Assembly: GCA_036496285.1 (NCBI GenBank)
Contig: DASXLI010000019.1
Span: 1 to 64,000 of the forward strand
Direction of reading: 5' to 3'
Source of the DNA: DP-19 sp036496285
GTDB taxonomy: Bacteria; Desulfobacterota; Binatia; UTPRO1
DNA length: 64,000 nt
The notes below the pieces were generated by a model. That model was not told the DNA's origin and ran no database searches. It saw only the letters and a list, made by a program, of their open reading frames with translations. This document shows, in pieces, positions 50,845-60,824 of the stretch (within the stretch, counting starts at the first letter, position 1; each line of letters starts with the position of its first letter). A program made the translations under genes and the position numbers.

Positions 50845-51162
50845 GTGGGCCTGGTCTTCGCGCTCGTCGTGCTCGTGGCCGCGACGACCTGGATCGCGCG
50901 GCGCTGGCGGGCGCGCGGCCGCCGCCGGGCGCTCGACGCCGGGCCAGGCAGCTCCATCGAGCGCGCGATCCCCGTCCGGAGCTTCGAGGAGATCGACCGC
51001 GCCGTCACCGCGCAGCGCTGCCCCTGCGGCCAGCCGCTGCGCTCGACCGGCGAGGGCGCGCGCCAGGCGGGGCTGCGGCGCTTCCGCTTCGCGCGGCTCG
51101 CATGCGACGACTGTGAGGAGGAGCACGTGCTCTTCTTCGACGTGAGCGACCTGGTGCACTGA
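50845..51162 (+). CDS. Membrane-anchored zinc-ribbon protein
   Basis: A 105-aa protein with an N-terminal membrane helix (LVFALVVLVAATTWIA), a basic stretch (RRWRARGRRR) and a zinc-ribbon-like pair of CxxC motifs (CPCG about residue 59, CDDC about residue 87). The stop is one base before the polX start, so the two are co-transcribed. No family was recognised. Confidence 0.65.
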   Translation: MGLVFALVVLVAATTWIARRWRARGRRRALDAGPGSSIERAIPVRSFEEIDRAVTAQRCPCGQPLRSTGEGARQAGLRRFRFARLACDDCEEEHVLFFDVSDLVH

Positions 51163-51163
51163 C

Positions 51164-53005
51164 ATGGCCCTCGCCAACGCCGACGTCGCGCGCGTCCTGC
51201 GGGAGATCGCGCTCTTCCTCGAGATGGAGGACGTGCCCTTCAAGCCGCGCTCGTACGAGAAGGCGGCCGACTCGGTCGCCGCGAGCGACGTGCCGTGCCA
51301 CGAGCTCCTGAGCCGCGGCGGCGCGAAGGCGCTCGGCCAGATCCCCGGCGTCGGCAAGAGCATCGCGGAGAAGATCGCGGAGCTGCTGACGACCGGGAAG
51401 ATCGGCTACCACGAGGAGCTGCGCGCGCGCACGCCGATCGACGTCACCGCGCTCACCGCCGTCGAGGGCGTCGGCCCGAAGGGTGCGCGCGCCCTCTACG
51501 AGGCACTGGGTGTCACCGACCTCGCGAGCCTCGAGGCCGCGGCACAGGCAGGGCGCGTCCGGGCGCTGGCGCGCTTCGGCGAGAAGAGCGAGGCGAAGAT
51601 CCTGCGCGGCCTCGCGTTCGCGCGCGCGCACGGCGGCCGCACGCCGCTCGGCGACGTCCTGCCGATGATCCGCGACATCGAGGCGCGGCTCGCCGCCCTG
51701 GCCGGCGTGCAGCGCGCCACCATCGCGGGCTCCATCCGCCGCCGGCGCGAGACCGTCGGCGACGCCGACATCCTGCTGATCGCGAGGAAGGCCCCGCCGA
51801 TCATGGAGAAGGTCGCGACCCTCCCCGAGGTCGTGCGCGTGCTGGCGCGCGGCGACACCAAGATCTCGGTGCGGCTCGCGACCGGCCTCCAGCTCGACGT
51901 CCGGATCGTGCCGCGCGCGAGCTTCGGCGCCGCCCTGCACTACTTCACCGGCTCGAAGGCCCACAACGTCCTCCTGCGCCAGCTCGCGATCAAGAAAGGG
52001 CTCAAGCTGAACGAGTACGGCCTCTTCCGCGACGACACCCCGATCGCCGGCGCGACCGAGGAGGATGTCTACGCCGCGCTCGACCTGCCCTACATCCCGC
52101 CCGAGCTGCGCGAGGATGCCGGCGAGATCGACGCTGCGCGCGCAGGACGCCTGCCTACGCTCATCGAGCACGGCAGCCTGCGCGGCGATCTGCAGACGCA
52201 GACGAAGTGGACCGACGGCGCCGACACGCTGGAGGACATGGTCGCCGCCGCGCGCGCCCTCGGGCTCGAGTACATGGCGATCACCGACCACACCCGCGAC
52301 CTGGCGATGACCTTCGGCGCCGACGAGGCGAAGCTCGCCGAGCAGGGCAAGGCGATCGACGCCCTGAACGCGCGTCTCGACGGTTTCCGCGTGCTGAAGG
52401 GGGCCGAGGTGAACATCCGCAAGGACGGCACGCTCGACATCGCGGACGAGGCGCTCGCCCGGCTCGACGTCGTCGGCGTCGCGATCCACTCGCACTTCGG
52501 GCTGCCGCGCGCCGAGATGACCGCCCGTGTGCTGCGCGCGATGCGCAACCCGCACGCCGACATCTTCTTCCACCCGACCGCCCGCATCCTCGGCAAGCGC
52601 GAGCCGGTCGATCTCGACCTCGACGCGGTGATCGCGTGCGCCCGCGAGACCGGCACCGTGCTCGAGCTCGACGCGTACCCGCACCGCCTCGACCTCCGCG
52701 ACGACCACGTGCGGAAGGCCATCGCGGTGGGCGTGAAGATCGTCATCGACTCCGACGCGCACGCGACCGCGCATCTCGCGTTTCCCGACGCGTACGGCGT
52801 CGATCAGGCGCGGCGCGGCTGGGCGACGCGCGAGGACGTCCTGAACACCCGCCCGCTGGCGCAGTTCCTGGGCGGCCTGAAGGGCGGCGCGGCGCGTGCC
52901 GAGGCCGCGGCGCCCCGCCCGAAGCGCGGCGCCGCCAAGACGCCGCGCGCGGCGAAATCCGCTACGCGCGCAAAGCCCGCGCGAGGTCCTTCGCGAAGTA
53001 GGTGA
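51164..53005 (+). CDS. polX: Family X DNA polymerase with PHP domain and basic tail
   Basis: A 613-aa DNA repair polymerase. Helix-hairpin-helix units (IPGVGKSIAEKIAELL, VEGVGPKGARALYEALG) precede the nucleotidyltransferase core, with GSIRRRRETVGDADILL and a third acidic residue in LQLDVRIV. The C-terminal PHP domain (from about residue 340) has the later ligands in ITDHTRD, GAEVNI, AIHSHF and DSDAHAT. The first metal motif reads GDLQTQTKWTDG, where both histidines are glutamine, while many PolX keep at least the second. A Lys/Arg/Ala-rich tail of about 35 residues is added at the end. The gene converges on hemB and overlaps it by 44 bases. Confidence 0.93.
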   Translation: MALANADVARVLREIALFLEMEDVPFKPRSYEKAADSVAASDVPCHELLSRGGAKALGQIPGVGKSIAEKIAELLTTGKIGYHEELRARTPIDVTALTAVEGVGPKGARALYEALGVTDLASLEAAAQAGRVRALARFGEKSEAKILRGLAFARAHGGRTPLGDVLPMIRDIEARLAALAGVQRATIAGSIRRRRETVGDADILLIARKAPPIMEKVATLPEVVRVLARGDTKISVRLATGLQLDVRIVPRASFGAALHYFTGSKAHNVLLRQLAIKKGLKLNEYGLFRDDTPIAGATEEDVYAALDLPYIPPELREDAGEIDAARAGRLPTLIEHGSLRGDLQTQTKWTDGADTLEDMVAAARALGLEYMAITDHTRDLAMTFGADEAKLAEQGKAIDALNARLDGFRVLKGAEVNIRKDGTLDIADEALARLDVVGVAIHSHFGLPRAEMTARVLRAMRNPHADIFFHPTARILGKREPVDLDLDAVIACARETGTVLELDAYPHRLDLRDDHVRKAIAVGVKIVIDSDAHATAHLAFPDAYGVDQARRGWATREDVLNTRPLAQFLGGLKGGAARAEAAAPRPKRGAAKTPRAAKSATRAKPARGPSRSR

Positions 53006-53936
53006 GCACGATGCTGGCGCCGGCGCGCAGGATCGCAGTGTGCGTCTCCCACATCGCGCGCGCCTCGTCGATCATGCCGGCGGCCGCGGCGGCCTTGATC
53101 ATCGCGTACTCGCCGCTCACGGCGTAGGCGGCAAGCGGAACGTCGAAGCGCTCGCGCACCCGCCGGATCACGTCGAGGTAGGCGAGCGCCGGCTTCACCA
53201 TCACGATGTCGGCGCCCTCCTCGAGGTCGAGGGCGATCTCGCGCAGCGCCTCGTCGCCGTTGGCGGGATCCATCTGGTAGCCGCGCCGGTCGCCGAACTG
53301 CGGCGTCGAGCCGGCGGCCTCGCGGAACGGGCCGTAGAACGCCGACGCGTACTTGGCGGCGTAGGACATGATCGGCAGGTCGGCGAACCCCGCGTGGTCG
53401 AGGCCCGCGCGGATCGCGCCGACCCGTCCGTCCATCATGTCCGACGGCGCAACGATGTCGGCGCCGGCGCGCGCGTGCGCGACGGCCATGGCGGTGAGCG
53501 GCTCGAGGCTCGCGTCGTTCACGACCTCGTTCGCCTCGACGAGGCCGCAGTGCCCGTGGTCGGTGTACTCGCAGAGACACACGTCGGTGACGACGAGCAG
53601 CCCTGGCAGGACGCGCTTGATCGCCGCGACCGCACGCACCACGATGCCGTCCGCCGCGTACGCCGAGGAGCCGATCGCGTCCTTGCGCTCCGGGATGCCG
53701 AAGAGCATCACCGCCGGGATGCCGAGATCGTGGACGGCTTTGCACTCCTCCACGGCACGGTCGACGGAGAGCTGCGCGACGCCCGGCATCGCGGCCACCG
53801 GCTGCGTCACGCCGGTTCCCGGCGCGACGAAGAGCGGCAGCACGAGGCCGTCGATGCTCGGCCGGGTCTCGGCAACGAGACGCCGCAGGGCTTGCGTGCG
53901 TCGCAAGCGCCGCGGGCGATGCGTCGGATAGCCCAT
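52962..53936 (-). CDS. hemB: Delta-aminolevulinic acid dehydratase (porphobilinogen synthase)
   Basis: A 324-aa enzyme condensing two 5-aminolevulinates to porphobilinogen in heme synthesis. The catalytic lysines are in SYAAKYASAFYGPFR and VMVKPALAYLD. The metal site TDVCLCEYTDHGHCG has the three-cysteine zinc-dependent form. The start ATG 53936 gives the normal length. The unusually long open frame upstream is a shadow of other genes. Confidence 0.94.
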   Translation of the reverse strand: MGYPTHRPRRLRRTQALRRLVAETRPSIDGLVLPLFVAPGTGVTQPVAAMPGVAQLSVDRAVEECKAVHDLGIPAVMLFGIPERKDAIGSSAYAADGIVVRAVAAIKRVLPGLLVVTDVCLCEYTDHGHCGLVEANEVVNDASLEPLTAMAVAHARAGADIVAPSDMMDGRVGAIRAGLDHAGFADLPIMSYAAKYASAFYGPFREAAGSTPQFGDRRGYQMDPANGDEALREIALDLEEGADIVMVKPALAYLDVIRRVRERFDVPLAAYAVSGEYAMIKAAAAAGMIDEARAMWETHTAILRAGASIVLTYFAKDLARALRA

Positions 53937-54062
53937 CGCGCGGGACGATAGTGAATCGCCAGAGGCTTTGCAAAAACGTGCGAGAGCGCATGCGATCGAC
54001 GGATCGCCGACCGTCTTGGCCCGGAGCGCGGCCTGGCGTAGACGTGTAGGGCAACCCCCGAC

Positions 54063-55412
54063 ATGCCGATCGCTCCGAACCCGCGCGCCGCGCTTGCCCT
54101 GCTCGCCTGCGCTTGCCTCGTCCTCCTCGCGACGCGTGCCGTGGCCGCGCCGGCGTGTGCCGACCCCGACGGCACCGGCGTCGACGTCATCGACGCCGCG
54201 AACGTGCAACGCGCCGCGGCCGGCCTGCCGAGCACGTGCACGGCGGCGCCGTCCGTCTGCGACCTCGACGGCGTGAACGGCGTGGACGCGGGCGACGCCG
54301 CCGACGTCCTGCGCCGCGCCGCAGGCCTGGCGCCGACCCGGGACTGCCTCCCCGCCTTGAAGCTCACCCAGGTCGCCGGCGGCCTCGCGTCGCCACTCTT
54401 CGTCGGCGCGGCCGAGGGCGACCCGTCGCGGCTCTACGTCGTCGAGCAGCCGGGGCGCATCCGCCTCATCAAGAACGGCACGCTCGCCGCGCAGCCCTTC
54501 CTCGACATCACCGACACCGTCTCGAGCGGCGGCGAGCGCGGCCTCCTCGGACTGGCGTTCCATCCGAGCTACGTCGCGAACGGCCGCTTCTTCGTGAACT
54601 ATACGAACCCCGACGGCAACACGATCATCGCCGAGTTCCACCGCTCCGCGGCGAGCCCCGACGTCGCCGACCCGCAGCCCGCGCGCGTCTTCTTCACGGT
54701 TGAGCAGCCCTTCGCGAACCACAATGGCGGCATGGTGGCCTTCGGACCGGACGGCCTCCTCTACCTCGGCCTCGGCGACGGCGGCAGCGGCGGCGATCCG
54801 ATGAACAACGGCCAGCGCCTCGACACCAAGCTCGGCAAGATCCTGCGGATCGACGTGGACACCTATCCGACGCCGCCCTCCGGGAATCTCTCCGGCGGCG
54901 ATCCGGACATCTGGGACTTCGGCTTCCGCAATCCCTTCCGCTTCAGTTTCGACCGCGGCACGGGCGACCTCTATATCGGCGACGTCGGGCAGGACCGCTT
55001 CGAGGAGATCGACCTCGAGCCGCGCGGCAGCGGGCGGCGGAACTACGGCTGGCGCACCACCGAGGGCATGCACTGCTTCGACCCGCCGACCGGCTGCAAC
55101 CTGACGGGCATCACGCTGCCGGTCGCCGAGTACTCGCACGCCGACGGCTGCGCCGTGATCGGCGGCTACGTCTACCGCGGCGCCGCCATCCCCGGCCTCG
55201 TCGGCCGCTACCTCTATGCCGACTTCTGCTCCAACCGCATCTGGTCCTTCGTGCGCACGGGCGGACAGGTGAGCGGCACACTCGAGCTGACGGACGAGCT
55301 CGATCCGGGACGGACGCTCGGCGGCCTCACCTCGTTCGGCGAGGACGCCGATGCCGAGATGTACCTGATCGACGGCGCGCGCGGCCTCGTCTTGCGGATC
55401 GATCCGGAGTAA
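54063..55412 (+). CDS. Secreted PQQ-type sugar dehydrogenase with N-terminal dockerin-like repeats
   Basis: A 449-aa exported protein. After the signal peptide (about residues 1-30, ending VAAPACA) come two dockerin-like EF-hand repeats (ADPDGTGVDVIDAANVQRAA; CDLDGVNGVDAGDAADVLRR), each bracketed by cysteines, at about residues 33-95. The rest is the six-bladed soluble glucose/aldose dehydrogenase fold: LYVVEQPGRIRLIKNG, ERGLLGLAFHPSY, FANHNGGMVAFGPDG and FGFRNPFRFSFD. It would oxidise a sugar in the periplasm or outside with PQQ. Dockerin repeats on such an enzyme are unusual and suggest binding to the cohesin-like lipoprotein encoded next door. Confidence 0.82.
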   Translation: MPIAPNPRAALALLACACLVLLATRAVAAPACADPDGTGVDVIDAANVQRAAAGLPSTCTAAPSVCDLDGVNGVDAGDAADVLRRAAGLAPTRDCLPALKLTQVAGGLASPLFVGAAEGDPSRLYVVEQPGRIRLIKNGTLAAQPFLDITDTVSSGGERGLLGLAFHPSYVANGRFFVNYTNPDGNTIIAEFHRSAASPDVADPQPARVFFTVEQPFANHNGGMVAFGPDGLLYLGLGDGGSGGDPMNNGQRLDTKLGKILRIDVDTYPTPPSGNLSGGDPDIWDFGFRNPFRFSFDRGTGDLYIGDVGQDRFEEIDLEPRGSGRRNYGWRTTEGMHCFDPPTGCNLTGITLPVAEYSHADGCAVIGGYVYRGAAIPGLVGRYLYADFCSNRIWSFVRTGGQVSGTLELTDELDPGRTLGGLTSFGEDADAEMYLIDGARGLVLRIDPE

Positions 55413-55421
55413 GAAGACCCG

Positions 55422-55940
55422 ATGCGCGGCACCCGGCCCATGCAGACTTCCCTCATCGCCCTGCCCTTGCTCGTCATCCTCGGCTGCGGCGGTGGAGGCG
55501 GGGGCGGCGGCCACGACACCGGCCCCGTTGCGACGGCGACGGCCACGCCCGTCGCCACCCCGGCGCCGGTGCCGACCGCCGCCGTCACGCTCACCCTCAG
55601 CTCGTCGATCGACCTGGTCGGTGCGAGCTTCACCGTCGGCTACGAGGCCGGCCGGGTCACGCTCCTCGGCAGCGGCGCGCAGGCGCAATGCCGCCTCGCC
55701 TCCAACGACCTCATCGCGGTGAACGACGACGACGCCGGCACGCTGCGGGTCGCGCTGCTTCCATCCGATCCGCTGCAGCGCCAGACCCTCGCGCTGCCGA
55801 CCACGCTCACCTGCGATTTCGCCGAGAACGGCGGCTCCATCACCGCCGGCGACGTGCGCGTCGGCAGCAAGACGGTGGCCGTGCTCGACGGCAGCGGCAT
55901 CGCGGTCGCGGGCGACGGGTCGAAGCTCGCCGCGCAGTAG
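55422..55940 (+). CDS. Lipoprotein with poly-Gly/Thr-Pro linker and cohesin-like domain
   Basis: A 172-aa protein. The lipobox LVILGC (Cys about residue 22) is followed directly by a run of eight glycines and a Thr/Pro/Ala linker. The remaining ~110 residues form one beta-sandwich-like domain: SSIDLVGASFTVGYEAGRV, a middle with AVNDDDAGTLRVALLP, and LTCDFAENGGSITAGDVRVG. This pattern resembles cohesin and cohesin-like (type I/III) domains. It begins 10 bases after the dehydrogenase stop; ATG 55440 (MQTSLIAL) is an alternative start. Its place between two dockerin-bearing secreted proteins supports a role as their membrane-bound receptor; this is inference. Confidence 0.65.
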   Translation: MRGTRPMQTSLIALPLLVILGCGGGGGGGGHDTGPVATATATPVATPAPVPTAAVTLTLSSSIDLVGASFTVGYEAGRVTLLGSGAQAQCRLASNDLIAVNDDDAGTLRVALLPSDPLQRQTLALPTTLTCDFAENGGSITAGDVRVGSKTVAVLDGSGIAVAGDGSKLAAQ

Positions 55941-55977
55941 TACCTGAGGATCTGACGATCGAGGCGCTTCGCGCGTC

Positions 55978-56943
55978 TCAGGGGCAGCCGCTTGCGCCCG
56001 GCAGGCCGAACGCCCGGCGCTGCACGTTCGCGGCGTCGACGACGTCGACCTCGCCCGTCGCGTCGACGTCGCACTGGTCCGGCACCGCCGCGCACGTCGG
56101 CAGCCCGACGGCCGCGGCGAGCACCGCCGCCGCGTCGTCGCTCGTGACCGCGCCGTTGCCGTCGACGTCGCCGCAGACCGGCCCCGGGGCCGGGGTCGCG
56201 GTGGGCGCCGGCGCGGCCGCGGCATAGATCATCATGGCGCCGTTCACGTCGTCGGCCGTGGGCGCGCCGACGAAGCACGGGTCGCCCTCCGGGAAGCGGA
56301 ACGCGGAGCGCATGAGGACGTTGGCGTCGCGCCCGCATTGATCCGGATGATCGAGGCCGAGCACGTGCCCGAGCTCGTGCTCGACGACCGCGCGGAAGAG
56401 ACCCGGCGTGAAGCGCGAGTTGAAGGCCTGGTTCACGACGATGTCGGCGTCGCGTTGCTGCCCGCGTTGCGGGCCGTCCGAGAAGGTGACGCGCAGGGTC
56501 ACCGCGACGACGTTGCTGCTGAAGTTCTGCCCTCCGCAGAACGTCGTCGAGCCGCCGATCGACGTGCGCCCGTCGGTCGAGTCGCAGAAGGCGACCGGAT
56601 GCGCCGCGTCGGCCTGCACGAACGCGAAGCGATCCGGCAGGTCCTCGGTCCACTTGGCAGCCGCCTCCTGGCAGTGCTGCACGCAGGACGAGTCGCCGCA
56701 GGAGATGTCGTGCGTGCCGTCGCCGATGAAGCGGCAGTCGTAGAAGACCTGTGGCGGCACCCAGCGGACGATCGGCGTCGCCGGACAGCGGTCGCCCGCG
56801 AGCGAGAGGAACGCGAACGCGTTCCCCGGGGGCGGATCGCACTGCGCGGCGGCGCCGCGTGCCGTCGCGACACAGGCGAGCGCCAGCGCGGCCGCCGCCA
56901 TCCAGTGCATGCGCGGGGGCATGCGCAGGCGGGGCGCGCTCAT
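55978..56943 (-). CDS. Secreted matrixin-type metalloprotease with C-terminal dockerin-like repeats
   Basis: A 321-aa exported protein. The signal peptide ends about residue 34 (ARGAAA). The catalytic motif is VEHELGHVLGLDHPD (HExGHxxGxxH, about residues 190-204), with a downstream Met-turn (NVLMRSAF). The last 75 residues hold an Ala/Thr/Pro linker and two cysteine-bracketed dockerin-like repeats (CGDVDGNGAVTSDDAAAVLA; CDVDATGEVDVVDAANVQRR). It likely cleaves extracellular proteins and may be docked to the adjacent lipoprotein. The start overlaps the stop of the upstream secreted-protein gene (ATGA). Confidence 0.83.
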   Translation of the reverse strand: MSAPRLRMPPRMHWMAAAALALACVATARGAAAQCDPPPGNAFAFLSLAGDRCPATPIVRWVPPQVFYDCRFIGDGTHDISCGDSSCVQHCQEAAAKWTEDLPDRFAFVQADAAHPVAFCDSTDGRTSIGGSTTFCGGQNFSSNVVAVTLRVTFSDGPQRGQQRDADIVVNQAFNSRFTPGLFRAVVEHELGHVLGLDHPDQCGRDANVLMRSAFRFPEGDPCFVGAPTADDVNGAMMIYAAAAPAPTATPAPGPVCGDVDGNGAVTSDDAAAVLAAAVGLPTCAAVPDQCDVDATGEVDVVDAANVQRRAFGLPGASGCP

Positions 56944-57566
56944 GGACGGGCCGCGTGGATCGCGGCGACGAACGCGTCGAGGGAGGGCGCGCCGCCGGCA
57001 CCGACGCCGCTCTCACGACGCACCGCCGCGGGGCCGAGTGCGGTGACAGCGGCCGCCGACAGCGCCCGGCCGGTGCCGTCGCGAACCAGATCGGCACCCT
57101 CGACGCGCTCGACGCGATAGATCCCCTGGTTGAAGCCGGTCACGGGGCTGATCGCCGGCGGATCCTGCTCGCGATCGAGGAAGACGACGTAGCGCTCGCC
57201 GACCTGGAACTCCGGCATCCCGTCGATCGACTGGCGTATGGCACCCACCTCGCCGCCGGCGAGACGGAGCGTCAGCTCGGCCCCGGGGTTCCCGGCCACG
57301 ACCTGATCGACCGCCAGGGTGACGAGGGTCTCGAAGAACGCCGGCGCGCGCGGCGAGCGCCGGCTGGCGACCGCACGCACCGTGCCGACGACGATCGTGT
57401 CGGCGGCGCTGCACTGCTCGGCGAACGGCATCGCGAGGATGGTCGTCGCCGCCGCCGGCGCGCCGCCGAGCGGCACGATGCCCGGCATCCCGGCGACGGG
57501 GGAGACGAGAGCTGTGACGAGCGCGGCGGTGCGGAGCCCCACCTTCAGCCGAAGACCAGGCGGCAC
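56940..57566 (-). CDS. Secreted protein coupled to the matrixin protease
   Basis: A 208-aa exported protein of unknown function. The long N-terminal hydrophobic region (about residues 10-40) is a signal peptide. The mature part is beta-rich, with IVVGTVRAVASRRSP, AGGEVGAIRQSIDGMPEF, VGERYVVFLD and TGFNQGIYRVERVEG. Similar small proteins are often found just upstream of secreted matrixins. The ATGA overlap with the protease gene implies co-translation. A protease chaperone, inhibitor or surface partner is possible. The start is GTG 57566; a later GTG also fits. Confidence 0.6.
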   Translation of the reverse strand: MPPGLRLKVGLRTAALVTALVSPVAGMPGIVPLGGAPAAATTILAMPFAEQCSAADTIVVGTVRAVASRRSPRAPAFFETLVTLAVDQVVAGNPGAELTLRLAGGEVGAIRQSIDGMPEFQVGERYVVFLDREQDPPAISPVTGFNQGIYRVERVEGADLVRDGTGRALSAAAVTALGPAAVRRESGVGAGGAPSLDAFVAAIHAARP

Positions 57567-57688
57567 GGTCCGCCCGCTCTAACCTGATCCGCCCGCACCC
57601 GCAAGTCGCGCGCCGTGATCCAAACCGTCGCACTCCTGATCTTGTAACCGACGGTCGCTCGGACCATCATGGGTGGAAGGGGGTGGAC

Positions 57689-59167
57689 ATGATGAATCCG
57701 CTGCTCGAGCTGCAACGACTGGGTCAGTCGCCGTGGCACGACAATATCCGCCGCGAGCTGCTCACGTCGGGCGCGCTCGCACGCATGGTCGCCGACGGTG
57801 ACATCACCGGCCTGACGTCCAACCCGACGATCTTCGAGCAGGCGATCGAGTCGGGGACCGACTATCAGAGCCAGCTGCGCTCCTTGGCGCGCGCCGGCAA
57901 GCGCCCCGACGAGATCTTCGACGCGCTCGCGATCAGCGACATCCGGGACGCCGCGGACGTGTTCGCGCCGGTGTACGCCCGCACCGACGGTGCCGACGGC
58001 TTCGTCAGCATCGAGGTGAACCCGATCTACGCGAACGACACGGCGAAGACGATCCGCGAGGCGCACCGCCTCTGGAAGACGGTCGCCAAGCCGAACGTGA
58101 TGGTGAAGATCCCCGCGACGCGCGAGGGCGTGCCGGCCATCGAGGCGTGCATCGCCGACGGGCTCAACATCAACATCACGCTGATCTTCTCGCTGCAGCG
58201 CTACGAGCAGGTCATGGACGCCTACCTCGCGGGCCTCTCGCGCCGCGTCGCCGCCGGGAAGCCGGTGCGAAGCATCGCCTCGGTCGCGAGCTTCTTCGTG
58301 AGCCGCGTCGACACCGAGGTCGACAAGCGCCTCGACGCACTGATCGCGTCCGCGCCGCCCGAGCTGGTCGAGCACTTGCGTGCGCTGCAGGGACGGGCGG
58401 CGATCGCCAACGCCAAGCTCGCCTATCACCGGTTCCGCGAGAAGTTCGGCACGGCGCGCTTCGCCGAGCTGGCGCGTCAGGGCGCGCGCGTGCAGCGCCC
58501 GCTCTGGGCGAGCACGTCCACCAAGAATCCCGCCTACCCCGACGTCTACTACGTCGAGGCGCTGATCGGTCCCGACACGGTCGACACGATGCCGCCGGCG
58601 ACCATCGTGGCCTACAAGGACCACGGCCACCCCGCATCGCGCCTCGATCGCGACGTCGACGACGCCCGCGCGATCCTGCAGCGCCTCGCGAGCGCCGGCA
58701 TCTCGATGGACGAGGTCACGGCGAAGCTGGAGGTCGACGGCGTCGCATCGTTCGCCAAGTCGTACGAGTCGCTGCTCGCAACCGTCGCCCAGGCGGCGTC
58801 GGCCGCTGCGCCGTCAGTCGGCAGCGCCCCAAAGCGCGCGGCCAAGCCCGCGGCCGCGAAGCGCAAGCCGAAGGCGAAGCGTCCCACCGCCAAGCGGAAG
58901 GCGGCGAAGCGTCCAGCCGCCAAGCGCTCGGCCGCGAAACGCTCCGGCGCCAAGGGGCGGTCGACCGCCAAGCCGCGCGCCAAGTCCGCGCGCAAATCGA
59001 CCGGCCGTGCAAAGAGTGCCGCGAAGGGGCGCGCCCGTCCGAAGAGCCGGCGCCGCGCCGGTGGCGCACGCGCGACGACGCGGCGGGCGGCCGGACGCGG
59101 CCGGGCGACGACCAAGAAGCCGCGCCGGGCGGCACGCAAGCCGGCCAAGACGAAACGCCGGCGCTGA
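57689..59167 (+). CDS. tal: Transaldolase with histone-H1-like basic C-terminal tail
   Basis: A 492-aa protein. Residues 1 to about 375 are a complete transaldolase of the TalB/Tal-Pgi type (GLTSNPTIFEQAI near 42, catalytic Lys140 in PNVMVKIPATREG, NINITLIFSLQRY, STSTKNPAYPD). It transfers dihydroxyacetone units between sugar phosphates. Residues about 380-492 form a tail with 50 Lys/Arg out of 113, the rest mostly Ala, Pro, Gly, Ser and Thr, no acidic or aromatic residue, and KAAKRPAAKRS-type repeats typical of histone-H1-like DNA-binding tails. The tail is in frame, with no stop or start between. Start ATG 57689 follows GGAAGG; GTG 57683 is an alternative. Confidence 0.9.
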   Translation: MMNPLLELQRLGQSPWHDNIRRELLTSGALARMVADGDITGLTSNPTIFEQAIESGTDYQSQLRSLARAGKRPDEIFDALAISDIRDAADVFAPVYARTDGADGFVSIEVNPIYANDTAKTIREAHRLWKTVAKPNVMVKIPATREGVPAIEACIADGLNINITLIFSLQRYEQVMDAYLAGLSRRVAAGKPVRSIASVASFFVSRVDTEVDKRLDALIASAPPELVEHLRALQGRAAIANAKLAYHRFREKFGTARFAELARQGARVQRPLWASTSTKNPAYPDVYYVEALIGPDTVDTMPPATIVAYKDHGHPASRLDRDVDDARAILQRLASAGISMDEVTAKLEVDGVASFAKSYESLLATVAQAASAAAPSVGSAPKRAAKPAAAKRKPKAKRPTAKRKAAKRPAAKRSAAKRSGAKGRSTAKPRAKSARKSTGRAKSAAKGRARPKSRRRAGGARATTRRAAGRGRATTKKPRRAARKPAKTKRRR

Positions 59168-59218
59168 GATCTCGATCCACACGCCGCGCGGGCGGCGACG
59201 GACTGGGGAGGGGGTAGC

Positions 59219-60811
<1,593 letters not shown>

Positions 60812-60824
60812 GGCCGGCGGCGCG

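Noticed and set aside
55943..55982. CCTGAG/CTCAGG arms between the lipoprotein and matrixin genes
   Set aside because: A six-base stem with a long loop, and the inner part pairs poorly. It could be a terminator but is not distinguishable from chance.
52962..56225. A 1087-codon open frame on the minus strand including hemB
   Set aside because: Only the last 324 codons are hemB. The rest is antisense to the sugar dehydrogenase and lipoprotein genes and has shadow-like, low-complexity composition caused by high GC.
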